Assembly: GCA_010356995.1 (NCBI GenBank)
Contig: ML996690.1
Span: forward strand, 1,210,217 to 1,274,216
From: Trichodelitschia bisporula
Taxonomy: Eukaryota; Ascomycota; Dothideomycetes; Phaeotrichales; Phaeotrichaceae
Length of the DNA stretch: 64,000 nt
Direction: 5' to 3'
The notes beneath the pieces were generated by a model that was given only the letters and a program-made list of their open reading frames with translations, had not been told where the DNA came from and searched no databases. Position 1 is the stretch's first letter. Each line of letters begins with the position of its first letter. The translations under genes were made by a program, and so were the position numbers. Of this stretch, positions 46,901 to 53,778 are shown piece after piece.

Positions 46901-49317
46901 GGCGTGGCTGCGCTGAGCCAGCTACTGCGGCATCAACCGGTGTAGGACCGTCCACAGAACCATTTCAAAGAACGCCGGAGGAGGTGCATGTCGCAACCTT
47001 GCTTAGGCTAGCGGCACTGGATCTCGCTGGATGGCCCAAACCCCCGGTTTACGCCGCACCGGAGACACATGGTGAAGTCGAGCCTGCTGCTGCGGCACCG
47101 GAAACGGCCGACACGGGAATGTCCGCAGCGCCGGTTGCCCCAGTTCCCGAGAAGTCTGTCGAAGCCGAGCCTACTGCCGCCCCGCGCTCGCAATCCACGT
47201 CAGACGAAACCGAGCCTGCTGTTGCGGCCCCGGAAACGGCCGACTCGGGACCGTCCACAGAACCGGTTCAAAAAACGCCGGAGGAGGTGCGTGTTGCAGC
47301 CCAGTTTACTCTAGAGGCACTGGAATTCGCTGGATGGTTTGATGTCCCGATTCACGCAGCACCGGAGACACGTGGTCAAGCCGAGCCAACTGCTACGGCC
47401 CCGGAAACGGCCGACTCGGGACCGTCCGCAGCCCCGGTCCAAGCCGCGCCGGAGACACGCAGTGAAGCCGAGCCTGCTGCCGCGGCACCAAAAACAGCGG
47501 ACGCGGGATTGGCCGCAGGCCCGGCGCACTTCACGTCAGGGCCGCGTGACGCAATCGAGCTTCCTGCAGCGGCACCGACCGACGCTGAACCGGCGTCAAA
47601 TCCAGGGGGTGCGGCTCTCCTACAATCGATCCTCAATAGCGCTGCCCGCAACATTCCGCACAGCTTCTTGGCGGCTTTGCGACCAGCCGCCGCTGAGCCT
47701 ACAACCGCACCACAGATCTCGCGGTTCTCGGCTATACGGCCCGCGCCTCCGATAGACGCACCTCATGTTCCCTCACCCTCGCGCCACGGTGTCTTGAGCC
47801 CCGCAGTGCAGTCCCTTGTCGCCTCTATAAGCCAACCCGGATCGCAGGCTACGCGAGGGAAGACAATGCAGCGAGCGGACGCAGCTACTGCGGTGCCATT
47901 CGGAGGCCCAGTTCAAGCAGTCCCGGAGACGCGTGACGAAGTCGTGTTGGAGAAGCATGGTGAAACCGTGCCGGAGACGCCGGGCGAAGTCGTGCCTGAG
48001 ACCCAGGGCGAAGTCGTGCCGGAGACGTATGGCGAGGTCGTGCCCGAGACTCGTAGCGAAGCCGTTCCGGAGACCCGTGGGGAACCCGTGCCGGAGACCC
48101 GTAGCGAAGCAGTCCCGGAGACGCGTGGTGAGACCGTGCCTGAGACACGCGGCGAAACCCTGCCGGAGACGCGTGGCGAAGTCGTGCCGGAGACGCGTGG
48201 GGAAGCCGTCCCGGTGACGCGTGCCGAAGCAGTGCCGGAGACGCGTGGAGAAGCCGTCCCGGAGACGCGTGCCGAAGCCGTGCCGGAGACCCGTAGCGAA
48301 GTTGTGCCGGACACCCTTGGCGAAACTGTACCGGAGACCCGAGGCGAAACTATGCCGGAGACCCGAGGCCAACCCGTGCCGAAAATATATGGCGAACCCG
48401 TGCCGGAGACACTTGGCGAAGCCGAGCCTGCGACTGCGACACCAGAAACAGCGGACACTGGACCTTCCGCCGCCCCGATGTCCTCAGCGCCAATGCCGCG
48501 TGACGAAATCGAGCTTCCCGCAGCAGCACCGACCGACGCCGGACCGGAGGTAATCTCCTGGGATGATCCCTTCTGGGATACTTTGGAACCAGCTGCCGAG
48601 GAGCCTGCACCCGCGTCCCGGCCCCCGCCGCCGCCCCCGCCGTCTCCCCCGCTCCCCGAGCGGCTCACGTCCCCGCGGCAAGCGTCTCCGATATCCACAC
48701 CTCGTGTCCCTTCAAAACTGCGTCACGTGGCCTTCAGCCCTGAAGCGCAGGCACATGCCGCCGTTACAGACCAAATCCCAGCGCAGGCTGCGCTGATTCG
48801 GGGCAAGAGAAAGCAGCGAGCAGACACAGCTGCCGAGGTGCCGGCTGCAGAAACACCAAACTCACAGGCGGCGCCAACCGAAGTCGAGTCTGCTGGGCCG
48901 GGCCCGGAAGCGGCCACCGCGTGGCAGTTTACAGACCCAGCTCAAGCGCCAGAGCCGAATGGCGGAGTCAAGTTACCTGTAGAGGCGCCAGCCTCGCAGG
49001 CTATGCCAACCGACGTCGAGCGTCTTGCATCGGTCTCCACGCGACCCCCGGGTATGCGGTCAGCGCCCCCGCCAGCCCCACCGAAGTCGGCATATCACCG
49101 ATCGCTTGTCCCGCCAAAGCCGAAACACCTCGTTACCCCTGGGCCCCCTCCACCCCCGCCGAAGTCGGCACAACTCCGCCCGGTCGTACCACCGAAGCCG
49201 AAAGAGCTTCGCCCTCTCACCCCCCCGCGAGACCCACTGAAGCCGAAAGGGCCTCACCCTCCCTCTTCCCCACGAAACCCACCCAAGCCGGCAAGGTTCA
49301 GGCCCCCGAGCTCGTAG
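34993..49317 (+). CDS. Giant repeat-rich membrane-anchored protein, ~4,774 aa, unknown
   Basis: One uninterrupted frame of 14.3 kb, crossing a 110-base run of N. I recognise no family. Three hydrophobic helices lie near residues 111-131 (LALLFQVGIMLLAGIWYL), 394-414 (LLVSLLALALALPG) and 510-530 (WLASAIFFLLSWAWLW); the loop between the last two has five cysteines in a Pro-rich segment. Then: a Val-Glu-Glu-Ala-Glu array (37.1-37.65 kb), a basic coiled stretch, an acidic/Pro stretch, an RGG-like patch (39.84-39.93 kb), a PAPATV array (40.3-40.8 kb), a non-repetitive ~440-residue region (40.84-42.2 kb), Pro-rich linkers, a set of degenerate helical modules with GDTRVDTAN linkers (43.1-45.0 kb), Ala/Glu/Thr-rich repeats, a 21-unit octapeptide array (47.9-48.4 kb) and a Pro/Lys tail. 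A further membrane helix sits just downstream in another frame (to 49445), so the true 3' end may differ. The start is the first in-frame ATG. Confidence 0.7.
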   Translation: MQHPPAVSTVTTVDIAQNYTFISRPPPARPGQAIPPPTPPPTRTPVPYPANPLGCNRPPPYLVVKHTPLPPDWDNKPLFADPLYAGPLFADADGRLGPPPAPQCEPSTRTAPLALLFQVGIMLLAGIWYLSQGPGRRWQRRFGYLDGRMRGEWGVEWRGVGKGWRPRLETIVEKGVGEQVYPTLDEEERAALAYTELDRSTRSPAPEPETAPPMPELEVRKVKMDRMSKLEARRGKRGARKYSNPHGGQYGRLARVAAGKKKGEKTGPAPGIESDGEPYPMPLPTPEPQPELPAPKPEKKGRGRRERRRWRALAAEDVALLATEHGGVWNERERDRRRAVAAAKRRGDVDGGAGASTPLLQPGNRREGLTESAPQYVSGTVPEGSASGWTTVPPSRILLVSLLALALALPGTGATVICPERYVSSYYLSTCAPFPFPAGPCAIPPTPPPSPATCFVPYSPPVAELCTRTRTPWTVPAEWRPRPTFETPTPLARRVLASLSPYLHITVRDCIWLASAIFFLLSWAWLWKWGTVAPPRGPVTYEEWLRGEGEPRLRRVANYKVVDGFLCDVADSEANEVSTPDTADEREVMGAFYLPPDHDSWPDRKRRRRRSGKRRRSSRTGHFKISREEREVRAGAERDEGGDEVDEEDCDVPVASVEAEEFELTEEIKRKWDRWMRSRRGERGVMGQEGQAAVEREGQVAAFQVVHGEEVRVEETEALRLEEAEEVFRVEEAEAFRVEEAEEAFLVEEAEAFRVEEAEEAVRVEEAXXXXXXXXXXXXXXXXXXXXXXXXXXXXXXXXXXXXXVEEAEEAFLVEEAEAFRLEEAEAFQVQEAEAFRVEHAEAIQVVTAEAFRMVQAEANRMEQAEADRVEQVEANRVEQLETAGVEKSEADREAADPVNSTHELTVGGLVGDNPIEWQNSAITRDQVREWHLEGDADDFWPPSQRRCWCSYQDEAHDEVVCEQYKTMLRRRRRYLAKADREERRKGRRRAERQAASKRWAKKIKRRRDAWELKKWERGLGSTEHSGDSREERRSSDVHYAFLLKYSVATELRCRLQGPTSSYSRLFLFGYLYWEMMNKEDLAGWVARERAQGESGGANDWVEPPEEVLGLEEGGFERMKEMEGKFRDLREWRREYAVEEEKLRGPWEMGYMAERFWQEEWEQAEMDRAWNDLNNPFAVLAELSGTPTSDDSNTTDHATSRPYGAYSAPASLGKPNFVPPPCLASSRPEPLANSVDLRPLPPVPPFVNTLLAEGEITPFLPVDPCPAGPPIDPEPRPGDTIFTVNEECYSQPLEPITDTTPATGTIMPPFRKIADVVIALLRTIRNRAHGLVSVEVRPADETAPWTPGPPTPPEPWTPPERRSAAEALRHAARKPDGPGEGSCVCCVPWRLGRWRSARRSTVPDGGERAMEMTTFAETVRQVDGGGAAGGQPDPIAEGEQPSTHPDPDNETHANSESDSDRGSDDIPWLQHPTLPAIGEGSENSAPDDAPVPRAADPPPASTPFSNLDIVEEASEHSEPRGGAAAKGAYSPPASASRFVSLHGFVQSEDGTSLSLHGTGTGDLPPIEGIEGARPSSDDIPPPGRGRGSGRAGEPAAPPAGTASGGGHLLMGPGPGYRGRYRGRSRYRGRGGNLGRGGNAPPAGNAPPAGQEPSQADPPFEANSDETAEEEFVSTADPSTADPSRAQAPPSLIFPEIPARGPPVWDFVEPYIPSAADPPRASADEAASGMTDPSGVPAPKLWEPPAGKTWGAVVVEHLETIAECSSPPPAAPPPAAAPPPAAVPSTATVPAPATVPAPATVLVPATVSAPATLLPPDVFPPLELATVSPPAVAPAPATVPAPAAVPASATVPASATVPSPAVVPSPATVLPPAAVLPSAAVPPPAAVPPPAEVPAPAAVPELAAVPALAVASTPTAVPVPATVPAPAAAPAAVPALAAVPPPATIKRKTYSGRKKRKLKAELSEDEKNAWETMVSDARLENRFLKEKVQEYPDRHFREAIDQALDRPPKETMSGTTDRSTWVKIPYNPEAAGRQTRRSHIPLQMPKLPTGPELAEFILERVKKSNPSYFFKLRMKGSSEDTEDWLSFDSEILTVARITFCRSLVWTVGTRDATQPRDGDAGDEQQAATQQQGKSIEPPDMWSLRQNFAAESQSDVPLQLVNLLIITFRHPPKPVLLTNEGQLSITLALPRQTHSVTSLPTPGPRMPQTDEERATGILHALDWDVYEPPIFSTIVTNGAHPKAFCITYKGDGHLKLETTLHPMQALKKGDEEGKADHKALSGAPRVMKLVCAAFRSKTAPIIENPNGSFSVALPIPGKDFDDEKIKAMRRSLKAAGGIDQPGAPQPSDDYIAEMLLRQLGLQGEKRERFLKRLRYQWPDGKFQAVTVLSLPKDKMTIEYRYISADGTEQSSSDEASESSEESSESRSEEPPRPAVLPASKPKTKRAPKPARSSTVEESARSSGSPVPEAPAPPFSQLPPSAAPVPVPVPEGSSSPPLWFDPTRKLPGQSRKLPDQSSKLPSQSRKLPGKSSKKSWPPKAPKPSQPAQSPTPHPAPAAPTPAFAPVPVLVPMGPPPTPARPARPPTPPRPPRYPAPQPEPGVPTPSDAPAPASVIFASTWCLGLLAAVQSDDGSEPQDSVASVPQVSQPQPSVAPVPAPVPQPAPAVLVPAPDVSGSPQPPERLSAQVETTDAETSQALAGDLNQYVFVTAAVYRAIQARIDVNHTVAGTKERRVAMNNLTHELAECKRYLDELTGEDEAWLKNFRTILATDFQQALPASPGEGHTRVGTAHGESSASSVRQAAVNAFSQAIEALLKVKSAGADPETLLRKGPALVAHRPWLSEEEATGFERLLVNMETKIWLASYSGAQADTADVASLSALDRAGRQALAAIDYVSFHFDIASHAYFETKWNALASKELVLKTRNERLGAKWAALAEEENEALETGDDLVIPLKNRELKQARDALRAEFVSLDGQLAKVETEIEALAEKVQTMEDKLLPAAQTASGESDARVDTANTGPSESSVTAAPVGAGSPASSVQGALKVGGKAEPAALIPASSPALSARVVLFEAIKARLELERTALDSEKLHVTKAKLKAEVAAAQAYRPALTVQEQRVFDEFKGALGTRSRLALPARPDDRDMTKAELSAHLAHHIAQMALWEAFVAIVQVERAAADPAALESKISALRPIAATLKEHFPVLTEAEKTWYLEAEGDVRKIRWLAAPIPDDGDTRIDTANTTSSAPLARAAAKRALSEVFEAALELKSTPADDQTLQVKNAVLSLKFTALLAHKASLSQAELEPLFKLLTELDKSIMMGPHTVPDRGDTQVGTANAGPSASSATAVAEVGGGAEPTTLVPASSSGPAQVSVPTEPSSTVAPAQEGVQAMLEEGARSATADARLLSEHVRVEREGLDAVKEAHRELDLVDATDYVMRGEKRHPWDLALRRQKSTLEAHSATLNAKLAALVDEEKSLTTVDNLTVRRAMEGMLKLKKTVAEAEHASLNAKFSQLDVELSSYQKEVQTSMKMIETSMGKIETSMEKIAAQLITNQEGDMRVEKAKGGRSAGPVHAAPETPDEAEPAAVARPDTGLSTGAAHAAPKMHGGKKRSHYDRLLTKRARVKEEVAVLFKELWMVADREQLQEALRELLDALWADRAKRISPAIQIKCNKGDTRAPTADTRVWRDLNRKVLKLFSSKMVKLFSSKVAKSGRIAEITILKPAAHAAVDDGDTRAETTDAGSCVDPVHVTLKLRSEAESTASAPESVNVESPANPLQALPTTRDDAEHTASAGVETHPVTKRDLARQVKWLVARHKDFKAKLAEIRGDVVLYENDDPDETIGAGLITKMVHGGLTMNQIHASLDEAESAAAAPVSQPTPHVRDTRTETPDTGPIVDLIDRLLELLNDVETTAVGPTAQAAQDESDAQAAQAEGDTPAKTTDAEPSAVPVHAASEPRGDAKPTSVGQSASPIHAALQRRGCAEPATAASTGVGPSTEPFQRTPEEVHVATLLRLAALDLAGWPKPPVYAAPETHGEVEPAAAAPETADTGMSAAPVAPVPEKSVEAEPTAAPRSQSTSDETEPAVAAPETADSGPSTEPVQKTPEEVRVAAQFTLEALEFAGWFDVPIHAAPETRGQAEPTATAPETADSGPSAAPVQAAPETRSEAEPAAAAPKTADAGLAAGPAHFTSGPRDAIELPAAAPTDAEPASNPGGAALLQSILNSAARNIPHSFLAALRPAAAEPTTAPQISRFSAIRPAPPIDAPHVPSPSRHGVLSPAVQSLVASISQPGSQATRGKTMQRADAATAVPFGGPVQAVPETRDEVVLEKHGETVPETPGEVVPETQGEVVPETYGEVVPETRSEAVPETRGEPVPETRSEAVPETRGETVPETRGETLPETRGEVVPETRGEAVPVTRAEAVPETRGEAVPETRAEAVPETRSEVVPDTLGETVPETRGETMPETRGQPVPKIYGEPVPETLGEAEPATATPETADTGPSAAPMSSAPMPRDEIELPAAAPTDAGPEVISWDDPFWDTLEPAAEEPAPASRPPPPPPPSPPLPERLTSPRQASPISTPRVPSKLRHVAFSPEAQAHAAVTDQIPAQAALIRGKRKQRADTAAEVPAAETPNSQAAPTEVESAGPGPEAATAWQFTDPAQAPEPNGGVKLPVEAPASQAMPTDVERLASVSTRPPGMRSAPPPAPPKSAYHRSLVPPKPKHLVTPGPPPPPPKSAQLRPVVPPKPKELRPLTPPRDPLKPKGPHPPSSPRNPPKPARFRPPSS
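37117..37650 (+). repeat. VEEAEAFR tandem array in the giant gene
   Basis: Alternating 24- and 27-bp units such as GAAGCCGAAGCGTTCCGAGT + GGAA encode VEEAEAFR and VEEAEEAFR. The array is nearly perfect next to the gap and decays toward the right end (AEANRMEQ, AEADRVEQ). Two other frames, one per strand, are also open across it as a by-product of the periodicity. Confidence 0.9.
37294..37403. other. Assembly gap (110 N)
   Basis: An undetermined run inside the tandem array. Both edges are the same repeat in the same frame, so the gap most likely marks an unresolved number of repeat units; its true length is unknown. Confidence 0.98.
40294..40824 (+). repeat. PAPATV-type 18-bp tandem array in the giant gene
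   Basis: Units like CCAGCACCAGCTACAGTC encoding Pro-Ala-Pro-Ala-Thr-Val, with many variants (PSPAVV, PPPAAV, PELAAV). About 28-30 units. The flanks are ordinary sequence on the right and acidic/Pro linker on the left. Confidence 0.88.
47917..48420 (+). repeat. 24-bp x 21 tandem array (VPETRGEA) in the giant gene
   Basis: Twenty-one in-frame octapeptide units of consensus [AVTP]-V-P-E-T-R-[GS]-E, exactly 504 bases, without frame slips. Variation is mostly at the first residue and at the Arg and Gly positions; the edge units are the most divergent. Confidence 0.93.
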
Positions 49318-49445
49318 TTCATGTGCCGGACTGGCTTCCGCTTTCGCTGGCGGCCTTGTTTTTGGCGCCGCTTCTGATCCTGGATTTGGCTTTGTACTTG
49401 CTGGAGTTCGTGCGGGCGATTTTGTCGGATGGGATGTCTGAGTGA

Positions 49446-50229
49446 TGGCGTTATGGTGGTAGTTTTTTGAAGCTGTGTGTGGTAGGATTTTGCATTTTTT
49501 GGGGGGTTTTTTGGCTGAACTTTTGGTTTGTGTCTGTATTACTGATGTCTATTGTTGCAACGGGTTGTACATTATGATATGGATTGGTTCTTTCGCTTGA
49601 AATCTCTACGCTTGTTGCATTTTGTCTTCTCTCATGAAGTGCGGGATGAGGTGTACGTTGTCGTGGTCGCGTACGTGAAGCTAACTGTCAGGGAACCCGA
49701 GTTGGCGGATGGTTGAGCTGCACCCCTTAAGCTAGTTGGAGAAAGTAATGACCGCCATGAGCAGCTAACCCGCAGCGCGAAGCGGCCAGAACTTTTCGTA
49801 TCGGCCCCCGCACGGTACCTGCGCCATTCGCAGCGCCGATCAGATCTTGCATCACACTTCGATCTGCATTCCGTCACCGGCCCAGTGACCAGCAGAAACT
49901 CTCTTCCAACCTCCGCGCGCTTTGCATCGGCTTGCAAAGGACGTTTCATACTATGACGTACCCAAACCCCCCCATCCAGCCCCCCGCACAGCCGAGGCTG
50001 AACAGGGCACCGCAAGGCTGGGCGTGCGCCACTGACGTCGTCGCACGGGCCGGGCCGATTCCAGATCGGCAGCCTGACAAGGCGAGATATCGGGCGAGAC
50101 CAATTGCGTAGTTTGTCTCACTTTTTGGCGGGGGTGGGTAAATAGCGCGTCGTGCCTGCGTGGAGATGGTGCAACTCTAACCTTATCCTCACTTCACGAG
50201 TAGTCAAGCATCACGGCTTCACCTTCACC
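49446..50229. other. Spacer, 784 bp
   Basis: 3' flank of the giant gene and promoter of the glutamate-cysteine ligase gene. T/G-rich up to 49620, then GC richer. No gene was recognised. Confidence 0.5.
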
Positions 50230-52022
50230 ATGTCAGACACGCAGCAGCGCGCAGTTGAGAACCCACAGCAGCCCACAGTCGCGAATACGCAGGAAGATGT
50301 ACCTTTCGTGCCCTTCACGGCGCTGGAGCCTCACCTGCAACGCTTGCACGATGTTAGCATCGAGGTGCGCCCCCATTCCCACATCCAGTCTCAACCCACT
50401 AACGCACGCAGTACATCCTCAGCATCTATCCCAAAATCTCCACCCGGCAAGCCTCAAACAAAACCTGGGGCGACGAGCTAGAATCCCAAATCGTAACCTT
50501 CAACCCCACCACCAAAACCGCCCTCCCCACCCCCATCCAAACCCACCTCCTCCAAACCCTCCCCTCCTCCTCCGCCGACCCCTCCGTCGCCGAACCAGTC
50601 TACCACCCCGAATTCGCAAAATACATGATCGAATCCACGCCCCCAACACCCTACACCATACTCCCCGCCTCCCTCCTCTCGGTAGAGGAATGCCTGCACT
50701 CCCGCCGCGCCACAATCCAATACAAGCTCCAAACGAACGAACAAGTGCTTAACCTCTCCCTCCACCCGCGCATCGGCGCCGACCTGCTAGCCGCACAACT
50801 CTCCCCCCCGGGCTCCCCCGCCTCTTCTTCCTCCACCTCAACTAGCCAGGCCCAATCCGCCCTCGACACGCTCATATCACCCGCGCCTTACACCGTCGCC
50901 CACGCCAGCATAACCGCGCGCCACCACCACACCCCCTCCATCAGCATCACCCCCTTCACAGATACCCACACGTCCCTTCCCCCCACCCTCACCCTACCAC
51001 ATATCCTCCCCGGACCCGGCGCGTGCGGCCTCCAAGCGACGTTTCAATGCGCCTCGCTCGGCCAGGCTAGGGCGCTGCACGATAGCCTCACGATCGTAGC
51101 CCCCGTGCTGCTGGCGCTCAGCGCGGCGACGCCCATCTACGCGGGCGTGCTCGTGGATACGGATGCGCGCTTCGCAAGGACGGGCATGGCGGTGGATGAT
51201 CGTGCGCCTGGCGAAGGAGTCGCAGCGCGGTGGGGCGTGCCGGGGATGTATCTCGCTGACGCGCCCATGGAAGATGAGACGCGGTACTTAGACCCCGGGC
51301 ACAGGCTTGGGGAGACGTATGTCGGGCGGCTTGAGGAGGCGGGGATGGACGGCGTGATGGCGCGGTATTTCGCTGCGATGCATGGGCGGGATCCGTTGTA
51401 TGTGCGCGGGGAGGAAGCAGAGGGACTGAGCGGCGAGGCGGTGTTCCGGAGTTTGTGCGGGAGTGATTGGTCCGCCGTGAGGATGAAGATACCTGAGCCA
51501 CAGGGGGCGGGGGGATGGAGGGTTGAGGTGAGGGTCATGGAGGTGCAGATGCGGGATTGGGAGAATGCGGGGCTGTTGGTGTTCGTCGCATTGTTGACGC
51601 GGGTTTTGATGAAGCAGGGGCTGGATTTGGCGATCCCGCTGCCGCAGGTGAGGGAGAATATGCGCCGGGCGCAGCGCCGGGATGCAGTACGCAGTGAGCG
51701 GTTTTGGTGGAGTGGTGGGAGGGACGGGGTTAGGGAATTGGGCATAAGGGAGATTGTGCTTGGAGGAGAGGGGTGGGTGGGTTTACTCCCGCTTGTGCGT
51801 GGGTATTTGGATGAGGAGCGGGTGGAGGGTGAGGAGCGTGCGCACTTGGAGCGTTATTTGGATTTTATTGGGCGGAGGGCGAGTGGGGACGAGAAGACTG
51901 CGGCGCGGTGGATCCGCAACTTTGTACAGGCGCATCCCGGGTACAAGGGGGATTCGCTTGTGAGCGATGAGGTGTGCTTTGATCTGCTGAGGGCGATGGC
52001 GGAGGCGGAAAAGGCCGGGTAA
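50230..52022 (+). CDS. Glutamate-cysteine ligase, catalytic (GSH1/GCLC-like)
   Basis: Two exons: 50230-50364 and 50412-52022, giving 581 residues. It joins glutamate and cysteine, the rate-limiting step of glutathione synthesis. Family blocks: TWGDELESQIV (the WGDE substrate-binding motif), VYHPEFAKYMIESTPPTPY, LLSVEECLHSRRATIQ, then GPGACGLQATFQCASLGQAR, IVAPVLLALSAATPIYAG, MAVDDR, RDPLYV, GSDWSAVRMKIPEPQ, WRVEVRVMEVQMRDWENA and VALLTRVLMKQGLDLAIPL with ENMRRAQRRDAV. It is somewhat shorter than the ~640-700 residues usual for eukaryotic members, and the block equivalent to FGMGCCCLQ reads GPGACGLQ, so it may be a divergent or second copy. No organelle signal. Its last codons are included in a 70-bp tandem duplication running past the stop. 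Confidence 0.88.
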
Positions 52023-52150
52023 TTGCACTCTTAGTGCCGGGTAGATCAGGCTGTCCGCTGCTTGGAGCTTGAATTGGATGAAGGCCGGGTAATAGCAGTC
52101 AGTGCCGGGTAGATTAGGCTATCAGCTGCCTGGAGTATGAATGATAGACG
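52011..52150. repeat. 70-bp tandem duplication across the GCL stop codon
   Basis: AAGGCCGGGTAAT at 52011 recurs at 52081, with GTGCCGGGTAGAT(C/T)AGGCT and CTGC(T/C)TGGAG following in both. The first copy carries the real stop, so the duplication copied the end of the gene into its 3' flank. Confidence 0.85.
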
Positions 52151-52219
52151 TTTTCGTTGACGCGGAAAGCCGACTCATGTCTGAACCACGAAGCCGGATC
52201 TATCTTCTATTGGACAGAT

Positions 52220-52680
52220 AGTATGCAAGATGCTCCACGTCGTCGTATGTCGGAGGTGCTTAGTCAACATGGTGCACTGCCCCCCTACAGCCTTATCGTG
52301 CCAAGTCCGGGCCAAACGCAACCCCACATCATCCTCACTTCCGCCATCCTCTTCATCGTCCCTATTATCATCGTCACCGACATGGCGGCCTCTTTCATCA
52401 TCAAAACGAAGCAGTCGACCATATGAGAGCCGCTTACCTACCTCTCCTCCACCGAACCACTCCCTCCCTTCCAACGTCGTGAATTCCAAGCCCAAGAGCG
52501 ATTTAAGAGTCTTCCTTTAGCTATTTTTCTCAACATCCTCTATTTTCTTCCAAAGGATCCAGTTCTAACTTTCGCCCTCACCTCTCACGCTACCAATGTC
52601 CTGCCACGATTATTTAGTGCATACCCGGATATGGGCAACAAGAGATGGCCGGGTAGACAAAGAACGAGGCTGACGCGGAA
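52220..52680 (+). pseudogene. F-box-like relic, unit A
   Basis: Related to the intact gene at 60.9-61.6 kb. The conserved ATG at 52382 (MAASFIIKTKQSTI) runs into an in-frame TGA at 52424. The F-box-like part resumes in another frame: REFQAQERFKSLPLAIFLNI, then LYFLPKDPVLTFALTSHATN. The region after the F-box has decayed, though WPGRQ can still be seen. It is host-derived and non-functional as it stands unless spliced in an unexpected way. Confidence 0.75.
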
Positions 52681-53337
52681 GCAGAAATCTCGGAGCCTCA
52701 AGGGGATTATTAGATCGACAGACTCAAAGCTCTATGTCAAAGATGTTTCATTTTGGAACTGTCTGCAGCTCAGAGATCACTAAGGAGAACCGAAATGCTT
52801 AGCATCTGAGTCGTCCATACGCACGCACCCGGAACGGGATATCGGTTCTGCTAGAGGCAAATCGGTGTCATGTGACCCACACTCTTGTCCTAGCCATCAC
52901 CGATTGAGAACCTCCTACTCACCTAGCTAGCTTATAAGACTATTCGCAGCATGGCGCGGAGCACTCTAGCCCTTAGTTCGCAATTCTTCTGCTCCAATCT
53001 TCAACTTACACAGTTGCAGTTGCAAGTGTTAAAGCTTTGCTCCTGGTGTAGAGAAGGATGTCACAAGCAGTGATTGGAGGCAAAGGTGAATTCAAAGACA
53101 CCCCTCGAAAGAGGAGCGGTGCTAATTTAGCTAGCCTAACTACAATCACTTGCCATGCCGCCTTCCTTGGCCCAGGGCGACACTGCCATAACAATGTCAT
53201 AAACAAACCAGGGACTGTTGCCATGTGTACGCACTGTGCCTGTATCGTACTCCCTAGTTCCTACTAGAATCACTAGTGTGCTTGCCATAATACATCCCAT
53301 CGTGCTCCACATCAGCTCATTACTTGTGTCGTATATG

Positions 53338-53778
53338 CTTAGCCAGCATGGTACACAGCCCCCTTCAGCCTTATCGTGCCGACTCTGGGATAAAAGCTAC
53401 CGTAGATCTCTTCAACCCCGCATCATCCTCACCTCCATCATCAGCATCATTTTCACCTACACGACAACCTCTACTGCCTCCTTTGTCGTTAAAACCAAGC
53501 AGACGACTATAGGAGCTCCGCTTATCTACTTCTCCTCTGCCGAACCACTCCCTTCCTTCCAACATCGCGAATTCCAAGCCAGAGATCGCTTCAATAGCCT
53601 TCCCGTTGGCGTTTTCTTTAGGATTTTGCTTTTCCTTCCATCGAATTCATTTCAAGCCTTCGCCCGCACTTGCCACGCTACGAATTACCTCTATCCAAGG
53701 TTTAGAGCACTGGATGACTTGCGCAATCAGATAGTTCTAGTACCAAGGGTATCTTCAGACAGCGAAGGGGCCTGCTAG
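53338..53778 (+). CDS. F-box-like protein, unit B, possibly truncated
   Basis: An open frame of 146 codons from the ATG at 53338 (MLSQHGTQPPSALSC), or longer from 53218. It contains the family core: FVVKTKQTTIGAPLIYFSSA, then REFQARDRFNSLPVGVFFRI and LLFLPSNSFQAFARTCHATN, an F-box-like helix pattern. Compared with the 60.9 kb member it lacks the Trp/Asp-rich C-terminal part, ending soon after the F-box with an unrelated tail. The short internal Met used in the other copies is lost. It could be a truncated gene or a pseudogene. Confidence 0.45.
   Translation, partial: LSQHGTQPPSALSCRLWDKSYRRSLQPRIILTSIISIIFTYTTTSTASFVVKTKQTTIGAPLIYFSSAEPLPSFQHREFQARDRFNSLPVGVFFRILLFLPSNSFQAFARTCHATNYLYPRFRALDDLRNQIVLVPRVSSDSEGAC

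Noticed and set aside
47917-48420. Regular 24-bp repeat considered as a CRISPR-like array
   Set aside because: Units are contiguous without spacers, all in one coding frame, in a eukaryote.
47773-48698. Minus-strand open frames rich in GLRHGFAT and SGTASPRVSGT repeats
   Set aside because: Reverse-complement shadows of the 24-bp coding array.
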